A stretch of 64,000 nt of DNA from Micromonospora luteifusca (GCF_016907275.1 NZ_JAFBBP010000001.1:186001-250000), one strand, 5' to 3'. Positions 50,653 to 58,949 are shown, counted from the stretch's first letter. The notes: generated from the sequence alone by a model not told the origin. A program made the numbers and translations.

Positions 50653-51426
50653 TCACCCCTGACCGTGTGGGCCAACCTCGGTCAGGAACTCGTCGACCAT
50701 CGGGGCCAACCAGTCCGCACGCTGCGGGATCGAGGTGTGCGTCGTGCCGGGCAGGACGGCCAGCCGACAGGCTGGCAGACCGGTCAGGTCGCCGGGCACC
50801 GCGCCGCCGAGCAGCCGGAACATCCGTACCGCGTGCTCGGGCTGGACGATGTCCGAGTCGGCCAGCACGATCATGGTGGGTGCGGCCAGCGCGTGGATCT
50901 GCTCGGGCGTCCACTGCGGCAGGTTCGCGTCCAGCACCTTCATCTTGGTGACCAGGTTGGCCCAACCCGCCGGGTCCGGCGCCGTGCGCAGGTACTCCTC
51001 GTGGAACTCCGACCCGTGCAGGTGCTCGGGTCGCAGGTCCTGGATCCCGTCCAGGAGCCCGGGGTGCAGGCCGTCGTCGTCGAAGCTCACCGACGCCAGC
51101 ACCAGCCGCCCGACCCGGTCGGGGTGATCGGTGCCGAGGCGCAAGCCGACCGCCGCGCCCATGCTCCAGCCGAAGACGTCCGCCCGCCCGACGCCCAGCC
51201 GATCCAGCAGTTCCACCACGTCGCTGGCGAAATGCTCCACGGTCAGCGGACGATCCACGTCGGGGGTGCGGCCGTGGGCCTGCAACTCGACGGCGATCAC
51301 CCTGCGGGTCTTCGCCAGCAACGGCAGGATCGTGCCGAACGAGGTGCCGATGCCGGAGAGCGCGCCGTGGATCAGCACCAGCGGGCGGCCCGCCTCGTTG
51401 CCGTGCGCTTCGTGATAGATGTCCAT
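50653..51426 (-). CDS. Alpha/beta hydrolase
   Basis: A 257-residue hydrolase. The oxyanion HGALSGIG motif, nucleophile elbow FGWSMGAAVG (Ser), an acid around LADSDIVQPEHAV and the base His in PGTTHTSIPQ make a triad. It resembles proline iminopeptidase/chloroperoxidase-type hydrolases. ATG at 51426 is preferred over the TTG at 51432. It is divergent from the SARP-type regulator, with a heptamer-repeat site between them, so it is probably activated by that regulator. The substrate is unknown. Confidence 0.85.
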   Translation of the reverse strand: MDIYHEAHGNEAGRPLVLIHGALSGIGTSFGTILPLLAKTRRVIAVELQAHGRTPDVDRPLTVEHFASDVVELLDRLGVGRADVFGWSMGAAVGLRLGTDHPDRVGRLVLASVSFDDDGLHPGLLDGIQDLRPEHLHGSEFHEEYLRTAPDPAGWANLVTKMKVLDANLPQWTPEQIHALAAPTMIVLADSDIVQPEHAVRMFRLLGGAVPGDLTGLPACRLAVLPGTTHTSIPQRADWLAPMVDEFLTEVGPHGQG

Positions 51427-51447
51427 GCCCAAACGGTGCGCCGACGC

Positions 51448-51476
51448 GCTTACGGTTGGCTTCAGGTGGTCTTACC
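51448..51476 (-). promoter_or_regulatory. SARP-type heptamer box before the hydrolase/regulator pair
   Basis: Three heptamers GCTTACG (51448), GCTTCAG (51459) and TCTTACC (51470) are spaced exactly 11 bp apart, the direct-repeat pattern of SARP sites. The same three heptamers occur at 55149-55177 in the same order. In minus orientation the box ends 22 bp before the hydrolase ATG. Confidence 0.7.
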
Positions 51477-51485
51477 GGCGCTAAG

Positions 51486-54400
51486 ATGTCGGCCGTGCAG
51501 TTCGGGGTGCTCGGGCCGCTCGCCGTGCGCACGGACGCCGGCGAGCCAGTGGTGGTGCCCGGCACGAAGGTACGGGCGCTCCTCGCCGACCTGCTGGCCA
51601 ACCGCAACCAGGTGATCTCGGCGGACCGGCTCATCGACGACCTGTGGGGCACCGACTCCCCCGCCGATCCCCTGGGCGCCCTGCAGGTGCGGGTGTCCCA
51701 GCTCCGCAAGGCGCTCAACGACGCCGAGCCGGGCGCCCGCGAGCTGATCGAGTCCCGACCTCCCGGCTACCTGCTGCGCGCCGCCTCGGTCGACGCCGAC
51801 CGGTTCGCCGAGCTGGCCCGCAGCAGCGATGTCGACCGGCTGACCGAGGCGCTCGGACTGTGGCGCGGCGAGGCGTACGCCGACGTGGCCGACGCCGAGT
51901 TCGCCCGTGCGGAGGCGGCCCGCCTCGCCGAACAGCGCCTCACCGTCCAGGAGCGACTGGCCGAGGCCCGGCTGGCCCGGGGCGAACACGACCTGGTCGC
52001 CGCCGACCTCGTCGAGCTGGTCGCCCGGCATCCACTGCGCGAAGGCCTGCGGGCAGTGCAGCTACGCGCGCTGTACGCGGCCGGCCGCCAGACCGAGGCG
52101 TTGGACAGTTACGCCGAACTGCGTGACCGGCTCGCCGAGGAGCTGGGCCTCGACCCCGGCCCGGAGCTGGTCGCCCTGCACCGCAGAATCCTCGAACAGG
52201 ACGCCGGCCTGAGCGCTCCGCCGAAGGCCGCGATCATCCGCAACAGTCTGCCGGCCCAGCTCGACGAGCTGGTCGGGAGAGCCGAGGCGCTGGCCGAGCT
52301 GCGGGCGCTGCTGCCCCGGCAGCGGCTGGTCACGCTGGTCGGGCCGGGTGGTGTCGGCAAGACCCGACTGGCCACCGAGGCGGCCCGGACGCAGTCCTTG
52401 CCGGACGGCGTCCAGTTGGTGGAGCTGGCGCCACTGCCCGCCGGCGACCCGCGCGTCGCCGAGCAGGTGCTCGTCGCTCTGGGCACCTACGAGACCGCCG
52501 GCACGAGCCTGTCTGCCGGTGACCGGGTGGTGGCCGCCCTGCGGCACCGGCAGCTGCTGCTCGTGCTGGACAACTGCGAACACGTGATCGAGCCGGTCGC
52601 CGAGCTGGTCACCCGGCTGCTGCGGGACGTGCCCGGGCTGCGCGTGCTGGCCACCAGCAGGGAGCCACTCGGGCTGACCGGCGAGCTGCTCTGGGACGTA
52701 CCCCCGCTGCCCGTGCCGGACGACAGTGACCTGAACACGGTCCGGCGCTCGGCGGCGGCGAGGTTGTTCGCCGCCCGCGCCGCGGCGCAGCAGCGCGGGT
52801 TCCGCCTCGACGAGCAGACCGCGCCCGCAGTGGCCCAGCTCTGCCGCCGCCTCGACGGCCTGCCGCTGGCGCTGGAGCTGGCCGCGACCCGGGTCCGCGC
52901 ACTCGGTGTGCGGGGGGTGGTGGACCGGCTCGACGACCGGTTCCGGCTGCTCACCTCCGCGCAGCGGGACGTGCCGACCCGGCAGCGGACGTTGACCGCG
53001 GTGATCAGCTGGAGCTGGGACCTCCTGGACCAGACCGACCGGGCAGTGCTGGCCCGACTGGCGGTGTTCCCCGACGGCAGCACCCCGGAGGCCGCCGAAC
53101 ACGTCTGCCGGACCGATCTGGACACCCTCGCTCGGCTGGTGGACCGGTCCCTGGTGGTGCTCGACGACTCCGGTGCCGATCCGCGCTACCGGCTGCTCGA
53201 ATCGGTGGCTGCGTTCTGCCTGGACCGCCTGTCCGACGCCGACGAGGTACGCGCGCGGCACGCCGCCTACTACACGGAGCTGGCCGAGCGCGCCGACCCC
53301 GGGTTGCGCGGCGCTGAGCAGCAGCGGTGGCTGGCACAACTCGACGCCGAGACGGCGAACCTGCGATCGGCACTTGTCAACGGTGGCGGGCTGCGGTTGG
53401 CCGTCGCACTGAGCTGGTACTGGTATCTGCGCGGACGGCTCACCGAGGCACGGCAGGCCCTGGCCATGCCCGGTGACCCGGCGCAGGAGACCCGCGCCGC
53501 CCCCTGGCGGGTCGGCTTCGCCCTGGCACAGGGCGAGGCGATCGCACCGGACGACGTACGCGCCGCGGTGGCCGTCGACCCGAACGGCCACGCCGCCTGG
53601 TTCGCGGCCAACGCGGTGATCGAGCACGGCGACCTGGCCCTGGCGTCGGAGCTGCTGCCCACCGCCGTCGTCGACTCATGGACCGAGGCGGCGGTGCTCA
53701 CCTCCCGGGCACACCTCGCGCACGCCAACGGTGACCAGGCCACCCTGGAGCGCACCGCGACCCGCAGCGCCGCGCTGTTCGCCGACCTCGGCGACCGGTG
53801 GGGTCGACTTCGGGCGACCGAGTGGGTGGGTGGGCTCGCCGACATGCGCGGCGAGCACGAGCGCGCCGTCGCGCTGCACCGGGAAGGGCTGCGCTGGGCC
53901 GAGGAACTGGCGCTCTGGCCGCAGGTCTGCGCGGAGCTGTCCTGGCTGGCGTGGCTCGCCGTGCAGACCCGCGACTACGCCCAGGCTCGGGAACTGGCCG
54001 AACGCGCGTACGACCTGGCGGTGGAGCAGGGCTCGCCCGGTGCGCTGATCTTCGCGGAGATGAGCCTCGGGATGGCTGCCCGCCGCGACGGCAAGCTCGA
54101 CCTGGCCGTCACCCACCTCACCCATCTCGCCGACCTGGGCCGCGGCGAGACGCAGCCGGCGCTCTACCTGCCGATGATCCTGGTGGAGCTGGGCTACGCC
54201 GTCGAGCAGGGCGGCGACCCGGACGCCGCGCTGGCCCTGCACATCGAGGCGTTCGAGGCCGCCGAGGCGATGGCGACGATGCGCGACGCGGTCGGCCCGC
54301 TGGAGGGGATGGCGGCGGCGGTGCGCTCCCCCGAGGTCGCCGCCCGACTGCTGGGCGCTGCGGCCGCCGCCCGACTCGCCACGCAGTCCCCCGCCGCGCC

Positions 54401-54527
54401 GGCCGAACGCGACGACACCGACCGGACGACCGGACGACTGCGGGCCGAACTCGGGCCGGAGCGGTTCGACGAGTTGCTCGCCGAGGGCGCGAAGCTGAGC
54501 CCGGGCGAGGCCCGGGCTCAGCTCTGA
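51486..54527 (+). CDS. SARP/AfsR-type transcriptional regulator (DNA-binding, BTAD, NB-ARC, TPR)
   Basis: A large 1013-residue regulator. Residues about 10-85 form an OmpR-type winged helix (FGVLGPLAVRTDAGEPVVVP, SADRLIDDLWGTDSPADPLG), about 92-235 a BTAD domain (TEALGLWRGEAYADVADAEF, HPLREGLRAVQLRALYAAGR), then an NB-ARC-like ATPase with Walker A GPGGVGKTR near 285 and LLVLDNCEHV (Walker B), then helical TPR-like repeats to the end. This is the AfsR/SARP architecture of secondary-metabolism activators. No strong ribosome binding site lies before ATG 51486 (a GTG at 51495 is possible), so it may be nearly leaderless. Its probable target boxes are at 51448-51476 and 55149-55177. Confidence 0.9.
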   Translation: MSAVQFGVLGPLAVRTDAGEPVVVPGTKVRALLADLLANRNQVISADRLIDDLWGTDSPADPLGALQVRVSQLRKALNDAEPGARELIESRPPGYLLRAASVDADRFAELARSSDVDRLTEALGLWRGEAYADVADAEFARAEAARLAEQRLTVQERLAEARLARGEHDLVAADLVELVARHPLREGLRAVQLRALYAAGRQTEALDSYAELRDRLAEELGLDPGPELVALHRRILEQDAGLSAPPKAAIIRNSLPAQLDELVGRAEALAELRALLPRQRLVTLVGPGGVGKTRLATEAARTQSLPDGVQLVELAPLPAGDPRVAEQVLVALGTYETAGTSLSAGDRVVAALRHRQLLLVLDNCEHVIEPVAELVTRLLRDVPGLRVLATSREPLGLTGELLWDVPPLPVPDDSDLNTVRRSAAARLFAARAAAQQRGFRLDEQTAPAVAQLCRRLDGLPLALELAATRVRALGVRGVVDRLDDRFRLLTSAQRDVPTRQRTLTAVISWSWDLLDQTDRAVLARLAVFPDGSTPEAAEHVCRTDLDTLARLVDRSLVVLDDSGADPRYRLLESVAAFCLDRLSDADEVRARHAAYYTELAERADPGLRGAEQQRWLAQLDAETANLRSALVNGGGLRLAVALSWYWYLRGRLTEARQALAMPGDPAQETRAAPWRVGFALAQGEAIAPDDVRAAVAVDPNGHAAWFAANAVIEHGDLALASELLPTAVVDSWTEAAVLTSRAHLAHANGDQATLERTATRSAALFADLGDRWGRLRATEWVGGLADMRGEHERAVALHREGLRWAEELALWPQVCAELSWLAWLAVQTRDYAQARELAERAYDLAVEQGSPGALIFAEMSLGMAARRDGKLDLAVTHLTHLADLGRGETQPALYLPMILVELGYAVEQGGDPDAALALHIEAFEAAEAMATMRDAVGPLEGMAAAVRSPEVAARLLGAAAAARLATQSPAAPAERDDTDRTTGRLRAELGPERFDELLAEGAKLSPGEARAQL

Positions 54528-54534
54528 TGTCTGG

Positions 54535-55089
54535 TCAGGCCGTCGTCTTCGGCGCGTACGAGGCGACGATCACGCCGCTCTTGTGCACTCGGGTGTCGAC
54601 CAGGTCGAACGAGGCCTTGAAATCGCTCAGCGCCACCGTCAGGTTGGCACCGCCCTCCAGCACGGGGTGGATCCAGAACCGGACCTCGTCCACCAGGCCC
54701 GCCTTGATCAGCTCGGTGGTGACCGAGCCGAAGCCGTACTGGATGATGTTCTTGCCCTCCTGGGCCTTGAGCGCGCGGACCGCCTCGACCAGGTCGCCCT
54801 GGAGCACCTCGGTGTTCTTCCAGGTGGGGTCGGTCAGGGTGGTCGAGGCGACGTACTTCTTGACGTTGTTGAAGAACGCGGCGCCCGTGGTCGGGTCGTT
54901 CTCGTCCATGTTCGGCCAGGCGGCGGAAAAGCCGTCGTAGGTGGCCCGACCCATCAGCATCGCGTCGGCCTCGGTGGTCTGCGCCCCGGCGAGGCTGGCG
55001 GCCTCCTCGTCGAAGTACGGCATGGTCCACATGGGGTTCTCGATGACGCCGTCGAGGGTGATGTAGGTCGAGTTGATGAGCTTGCGCAT
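54535..55089 (-). CDS. Dihydrofolate reductase-like (RibD C-terminal) protein
   Basis: A 184-residue protein of the RibD C-terminal/DHFR-like family: MRKLINSTYITLDGVIENPM at the start, DAMLMGRATYDGFSAAWPNM, NIIQYGFGSVTTELIKAGLV and VDEVRFWIHPVLEGGANLTV. This family uses NADPH to reduce small molecules, not folate in most cases; the substrate is unknown. AGGAGATT precedes ATG 55089. A heptamer box lies 60 bp upstream with a possible -10 (CAGAGT) 9 bp beyond it, as in SARP-activated promoters. It is convergent with the SARP gene. Confidence 0.88.
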   Translation of the reverse strand: MRKLINSTYITLDGVIENPMWTMPYFDEEAASLAGAQTTEADAMLMGRATYDGFSAAWPNMDENDPTTGAAFFNNVKKYVASTTLTDPTWKNTEVLQGDLVEAVRALKAQEGKNIIQYGFGSVTTELIKAGLVDEVRFWIHPVLEGGANLTVALSDFKASFDLVDTRVHKSGVIVASYAPKTTA

Positions 55090-55148
55090 CGGAATCTCCT
55101 GGGTGTCTGTCGTGTTCTCCGGTGACACCCAGAACTCTGCCGGGACCC

Positions 55149-55177
55149 GCTTACGATTCGCTTCAGACGCCCTTACC
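55149..55177 (-). promoter_or_regulatory. SARP-type heptamer box before the DHFR-like gene
   Basis: GCTTACG (55149), GCTTCAG (55160) and CCTTACC (55171), 11 bp apart, nearly identical to the site at 51448-51476. In minus orientation it ends 9 bp before CAGAGT, a typical -10 distance for SARP boxes. The stop codon of the gene at 55163-55723 lies inside it. Confidence 0.72.
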
Positions 55178-55723
55178 CACGCTGTCACCCGCGTCCGGAT
55201 CGGTCAGCGGGATGGGCAGCGCCTGCGTGGCCACCGTGCCGCCGCCGGTCGAGTGCGCTGGCGCGGGACGGTCTCCGGTGCGGCTGTGCAGCCGTCCGCG
55301 CCCCGCGGGCCCGGCACGCCGGGTCACCTCGACGGTCACCATCCGCACCGGCGGTGGCGGCGCGGTGAAACGCCCGACGCCCCACCGCACCCAGATCGGC
55401 ACCCGGCCGGCGTCCGCCTCCGCGCGCAACTTCTGCACGGTACGGGCCCGGTCGGTGTGGTCGACCTCCACGACGACCGGCGGGCCATCCGGACGGGCAC
55501 AGGCCACATCGAGGACCGAGTGTCGCTGCTCCAGCGGCGGCGGCAACGGCAACACGCTGGGCGCGCGCCGGTAGACCCGCCAGCCCTGGGCCTCGGCCCA
55601 CCGCACCACCGAGTCGATCACCCGGGCGGTGACCTCATCGGTGTCCAGGTCGACGAAGGTCAGATCGGCCAGCCAGCGGCCCAGGTCCGCGGCCAACCTC
55701 TCGCCCTGCGCCGTGACCTCCAC
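55163..55723 (-). CDS. Hypothetical protein, possible PD-(D/E)XK-like fold
   Basis: A 186-residue protein of unknown function. The central segment HSVLDVACARPDGPPVVVEV then DHTDRARTVQKLRAEADAGR has an Asp followed by a hydrophobic strand with Glu-x-Asp, resembling the core of PD-(D/E)XK nucleases, and IWVRWGVGRFTAPPPPVRMV follows. The C-terminal 45 residues are Pro/Gly/Arg-rich. GTG at 55723 is chosen because the frame before it is low in aromatics. Its stop codon lies inside the SARP box of the DHFR-like gene. The nuclease reading is tentative. Confidence 0.55.
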   Translation of the reverse strand: MEVTAQGERLAADLGRWLADLTFVDLDTDEVTARVIDSVVRWAEAQGWRVYRRAPSVLPLPPPLEQRHSVLDVACARPDGPPVVVEVDHTDRARTVQKLRAEADAGRVPIWVRWGVGRFTAPPPPVRMVTVEVTRRAGPAGRGRLHSRTGDRPAPAHSTGGGTVATQALPIPLTDPDAGDSVGKGV

Positions 55724-55995
55724 CGGCGGAGGATATCGCCTCAGCCGACGGTGGTCACGGTCGCGGCAAGGCGCCGGGTCAGCCAGCCGGTGTCGTTGCC
55801 GCGGAAGGCGGGCCGGTGCCGCCGGGGGTCGGATCCGGTCGAGAGCGATATACCTCAGAGGCATGAATATGACTCACCGGAATATCGCCCACCGACAAGA
55901 CCTCCCCGGCACGCCCTGAGCGACCAGGCGGGACCGACGATGTCGGGGTGTCCCACCGGCCTTCGCACCCCGACCTTGCCGACCTGGGCCGACGG
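55724..55995. other. Intergenic region with inverted GCGATAT/ATATCGC arms
   Basis: No gene is seen. GCGATAT (55845-55851) and ATATCGC (55882-55888) form an inverted pair, and GATATCGC also occurs near 55732. The palindrome CCTCAGAGG lies between the first two arms. It may hold an operator for the TetR gene or another regulator. An 18-codon frame at 55864-55920 is probably chance. Confidence 0.4.
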
Positions 55996-56571
55996 TCAGC
56001 GCAGGGCGTTGAGCACCAGGTCGGCGTACCGCCGCCACACCGCCGGGTCGCGCTCGTGGAGCACAATGAGCTGCCGGACCGCCCCGCAGAGGATCACCCG
56101 GATGTCCATCTCGCCGACGTCCGAGCGGATCTTGCCGGACGTACCGGCCGCCGCCACCAACTGCCCGATCAGGTCGAGGATGCGCGCGGCGGGCACCAGC
56201 CTGCCTTCGAAGAAGGCATCGGCGAGGACCCGGTCCCGCGCGAGGCGTCCGAACAGGTCAGGGACGAAGGAACACCATTCCCGGTACGCGTCGGCGCCGT
56301 CGAGCGCCGCGCGGGTGCGCTGCTCCAGCTCCTGAAACTGCTGCTGTACGACCGCGACGATGAGGTCTTCCTTGCTGGGGTAGCTGCGGTAGACCGTCGC
56401 CCGACCGACTCCGGCCCGCTCCGCCACCTGTGGCACGGTCGCCTGGAGACCCTGCTCGGCGAAGAGTTCGCGGGCGGCCGCGATGACGCGTTCCTGATTA
56501 CGACGAGCGTCGAGGCGCCGATGGATGGCATCCGGGTCGCTCGCCGTTGACGCGCTGTCGGGTTGGACCAT
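55996..56571 (-). CDS. TetR-family transcriptional regulator
   Basis: A 191-residue TetR protein: N-terminal HTH (NQERVIAAARELFAEQGLQA, then TVPQVAERAGVGRATVYRSY) and a helical ligand domain of about 130 residues (FEGRLVPAARILDLIGQLVA). ATG at 56571. It lies 5 bp from the end of a truncated gene on the same strand, so it probably belonged to the same unit before disruption near the TnpB element. The inducer is unknown. Confidence 0.88.
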   Translation of the reverse strand: MVQPDSASTASDPDAIHRRLDARRNQERVIAAARELFAEQGLQATVPQVAERAGVGRATVYRSYPSKEDLIVAVVQQQFQELEQRTRAALDGADAYREWCSFVPDLFGRLARDRVLADAFFEGRLVPAARILDLIGQLVAAAGTSGKIRSDVGEMDIRVILCGAVRQLIVLHERDPAVWRRYADLVLNALR

Positions 56572-56575
56572 GGTC

Positions 56576-56677
56576 TCAGTCTGCCCGGCCGGTGCCGTCG
56601 GTCAGCAGCGGCTCGTCGCCGTACACCTTGGTGAGCTCGACGTTCAGCACCGTGGCTACCCGGCCGAATGACCAGTA
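56576..56677 (-). pseudogene. C-terminal remnant of a gene cut at the TnpB element
   Basis: About 33 codons ending 5 bp before the TetR gene read YWSFGRVATVLNVELTKVYG and then DEPLLTDGTGRAD, with a stop. The frame runs into the right end of the TnpB element (about 56679). The rest of the protein is not found on the far side of the element in this window. No known family is recognised. The composition looks like real protein rather than chance. Confidence 0.5.
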
Positions 56678-56678
56678 T

Positions 56679-56860
56679 TGACGCTCTCTCCGCCCTAAAG
56701 GACGGAGATTCCCTCCACGCTGCGCGTGGAACACGCGGCGTCTGGGTGGATTCCTGCTTCCTCGCGCGGTGCCGGCACGGATGCTGGGCTTACCTGCGCT
56801 CCACAGGCGTTTAGGCTCTCGGCGCGTCCCGCCGCGAGGATGTTCTTAGCCGCGTTGATG
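56679..56860 (-). ncRNA. Predicted omega RNA (TnpB guide RNA) at the right end
   Basis: TnpB nucleases use a guide RNA made from the 3' end of the tnpB gene and the right end of the element. Two hairpins fit a scaffold on the minus strand: TCCACGC-TGC-GCGTGGA (56714-56730) and CTCCGTCC-TTTA-GGGCGGAG (56688-56707, one G-U pair). The guide should be the 16-20 bases next to the right end, about 56659-56678 on the minus strand. The 5' limit is uncertain. This is inference from family knowledge. Confidence 0.5.
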
Positions 56861-57939
56861 TCCCGGTCGTGGGCACTGCCGCACGGGCAGCGCCACGCTC
56901 GGACGTTGAGTGCCATCTTGTTGGTGACGCGTCCGCAGGACGAGCACATCCGGGTGGACGGGAAGAACCGGTCAACCCGGCCAAACGTGCGCCCGTACCG
57001 GATGGCCTTGTACTCCAGCATGCCGGTGAAGCTGGCCCACCCGGCGTCGTGTACGGACTTGGCAAGCCGGGTCCGGCCGAGACCGACGACGCACAGGTCC
57101 TCGACATAGATCGCTTGGTTGTCGCGAACGATGGTCGTGGACAGCTTGTGCTGCCAGTCGCGCCGGGTGTCGGCCACCCGGGCGTGCGCCCTGGCGAGTT
57201 TCACGACGGCTTTCTTGCGGTTGGCCGAGCCTTTCTGCTTGCGAGACAGTTCCTGGTGCCGCCGCTTGAGTGTGCGGGCGGCGCGGCGCAGAAACTTCGG
57301 TGCCATGACCTTCGTGCCGTCCGAGAGCACCGCGAAGTGGGTCAGACCCAAATCAATGCCCACCTCAGACTCGACCGGAGGCAGCGCCTCACCCTCGGCC
57401 GTGGTGACGACAAAAGAGGCGAAGTACCGGCCCGCCGCATCCCGGATCACCGTGACCGAGCTGGGCTCGGACGGCAGAGTCCTCGACCAACGCACCGGCA
57501 CGTCACCGATCTTCGGCAACCGCAGACGCCCGTTGTCCAGAACCTTAAACCGGGAGTTCCTGGTGAACCGGATGGCCTGCCGGTTGTCCTTACGTGACCG
57601 ATACCGAGGCGGGGCCACCTTGCGACCCTTGCGCTTGCCGGTGACCGAGGCGAAGAAGTTGCGGTACGCGGTATTCAGGTCAGCGAGGGCCTGCTGCAAC
57701 ACCACCGCGGAAACCTCACCCAGCCAGACGCGTTCCTCGGTGGCCTTGGCCCGAGTGATGACCAACTTCGACAAATCGGCATCCGAGACGTACTTCTCAC
57801 CTCCCGCCCGTGCCTGCTGACGCAAACGCAACCCGTCATTGAAGACCACACGGGCACACCCGAACGCTCGGGCCAGCGCGGTGCACTGGGCGGCGTCCGG
57901 GGTAATCCGATAGTTGTAACGCAGCAGCACAACCACCAC
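56695..57939 (-). CDS. tnpB: TnpB, RNA-guided nuclease of an IS605/IS1341-like element
   Basis: A 414-residue TnpB protein. The RuvC active site looks complete: Asp196 in GIDLGLT, Glu280 in IYVEDL and Asp360 in HDRDINAAKN. The zinc finger has Cys332/Cys335 and Cys351/Cys353 (MCSSCG, CPCGS), and the N-terminal helix-turn-helix starts YNYRITPDAAQ. Length is typical for TnpB. It is the ancestor-type nuclease of Cas12 and cuts DNA guided by an omega RNA from the element's right end. The C-terminal about 30 residues (AGIHPDAACSTRSVEGISVL) overlap the omega RNA region. No TnpA is present. Confidence 0.92.
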   Translation of the reverse strand: MVVVLLRYNYRITPDAAQCTALARAFGCARVVFNDGLRLRQQARAGGEKYVSDADLSKLVITRAKATEERVWLGEVSAVVLQQALADLNTAYRNFFASVTGKRKGRKVAPPRYRSRKDNRQAIRFTRNSRFKVLDNGRLRLPKIGDVPVRWSRTLPSEPSSVTVIRDAAGRYFASFVVTTAEGEALPPVESEVGIDLGLTHFAVLSDGTKVMAPKFLRRAARTLKRRHQELSRKQKGSANRKKAVVKLARAHARVADTRRDWQHKLSTTIVRDNQAIYVEDLCVVGLGRTRLAKSVHDAGWASFTGMLEYKAIRYGRTFGRVDRFFPSTRMCSSCGRVTNKMALNVRAWRCPCGSAHDRDINAAKNILAAGRAESLNACGAQVSPASVPAPREEAGIHPDAACSTRSVEGISVL

Positions 57940-57966
57940 TGTCCCACGTTGGTCTATGACTGAACC

Positions 57967-58437
57967 TCACGGCACTCGCACTGGCCGGCACTTGGTTTTC
58001 GTTACGAAGGTCCGGCACAAAGTGTTCACCGACACCTGACCCGGATGGAACAGATCATGCGGGACGTGTGCGCCGACTTCGAGGCCGAGCTGGTCGAGTT
58101 TAACGGCGACCAACCACGTCCCGAAGATCGCGATCTCCCGCTTGGCGGTGGACCCGTCGGCCATGGTGATCCCGAAAACGTGTCGTTCGGCGTAGTGGAG
58201 ACCGTCGCGCAGCTCGTCGAGGACGGTCACGGTGCCGCTGACGATCTGAGCGCGTACCCGTGTCACCATCTCGACGAATTCGGCCCGGTCGAGCGTCTTG
58301 CCGTCGCTGCGGTGGGTGTAGTCGGGGGCGTAGAACTTGTCCAGCGCCTCGGTCAGGTCGCCACTGAGCAGGTTTGGATAAGCGGGTCCGCCGACCCCGG
58401 CAATAACGTGAGCTGCATGTTCACCGCGATCACGCAC
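57967..58437 (-). CDS. SnoaL-like protein with unusual ends, possibly degraded
   Basis: About 156 codons with a SnoaL-like core: LLSGDLTEALDKFYAPDYTH, KTLDRAEFVEMVTRVRAQIV, GLHYAERHVFGITMADGSTA. The N-terminus (MRDRGEHAAHVIAGVGGPAY) is not typical, and it overlaps the start of the VOC gene on the other strand; the C-terminal SVNTLCRTFVTKTKCRPVRV runs to the edge of the TnpB element. The core may therefore be a broken gene with replaced ends. GTG at 58437 is the only plausible start. Function, if any, is unknown. Confidence 0.5.
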   Translation of the reverse strand: MRDRGEHAAHVIAGVGGPAYPNLLSGDLTEALDKFYAPDYTHRSDGKTLDRAEFVEMVTRVRAQIVSGTVTVLDELRDGLHYAERHVFGITMADGSTAKREIAIFGTWLVAVKLDQLGLEVGAHVPHDLFHPGQVSVNTLCRTFVTKTKCRPVRVP

Positions 58438-58827
58438 TCTCAGATCTACGTACTCGACCAGGACAAGGCCCTCGACTTCTACGTCGGCAAGCTCGGCCTC
58501 GAGGTCAACGCGGACGTCGACATGGGCTTCATGCGCTGGCTGACCGTCAGCGTCCCCGGCGAGCCGGGGCGCCAGATCCTGCTGGAGAAGCCCGGCCCGC
58601 CGGCGATGTCCGAGGAGACCGCACAGGAGGTCCGCGCCCTGGTCACCAAGGGCGCAATGGGCGGCTCACTCATCTTCACCACCGACGACTGCCGCAAGAC
58701 CTACGAGACGCTCCTGAGCCGGGGGGTCGAGTTCACCGACGAACCCACCGATCGCCCCTACGGGATCGACTGCGGCCTGCGCGACCCCTTCGGCAACAAC
58801 ATCCGCTTCACCCAGTTGAAGTCCTGA
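58417..58827 (+). CDS. VOC-family (glyoxalase/bleomycin-resistance-like) protein
   Basis: A 136-residue protein with the two-repeat VOC fold: ITHSQIYVLDQDKALDFYVG, then GLEVNADVDMGFMRWLTVSV, GGSLIFTTDDCRKTYETLLS, and GIDCGLRDPFGNNIRFTQLK. A metal-ligand His and Glu pattern is partly kept. ATG at 58417 has no strong ribosome binding site. It is divergent-overlapping with the SnoaL-like frame. Members act as glyoxalases, dioxygenases or drug-binding proteins; the role here is unknown. Confidence 0.85.
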   Translation: MFTAITHSQIYVLDQDKALDFYVGKLGLEVNADVDMGFMRWLTVSVPGEPGRQILLEKPGPPAMSEETAQEVRALVTKGAMGGSLIFTTDDCRKTYETLLSRGVEFTDEPTDRPYGIDCGLRDPFGNNIRFTQLKS

Positions 58828-58949
58828 CGGTCGACGCCGGGGCGGTCGGACCGACCGCCCCGGGCGACGCGACGTGGACGACATCGCCCTTGGTGGTGCG
58901 CTACCCGACCCGCCGCACCAACCGGCCGCGGTGGTCGTAGCGTGGGCAC

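Larger units (their letters stand above)
56679..57960 (-). mobile_element. TnpB-only IS605/IS1341-like element
   Basis: An insertion element with a single TnpB gene and no TnpA. The right end is marked by a typical IS605-family hairpin (minus strand CTCCGTCCTTTAGGGCGGAG, 56688-56707), into which the tnpB stop codon falls, and by GACGCTCTCT at the boundary. The left end is near 57940-57960 but cannot be placed exactly. Its sides are a truncated gene (56576-56677) and a SnoaL-like gene with an odd C-terminus. Such elements move only with a TnpA supplied elsewhere. Confidence 0.75.

Noticed and set aside
55864..55920. 18-codon frame MNMTHRNIAHRQDLPGTP
   Set aside because: Too short, no ribosome binding site, and it lies over an inverted repeat; chance is more likely.
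56695..57939. Cas12-type CRISPR system
   Set aside because: The RuvC nuclease is a TnpB; there is no repeat-spacer array or cas1/cas2.
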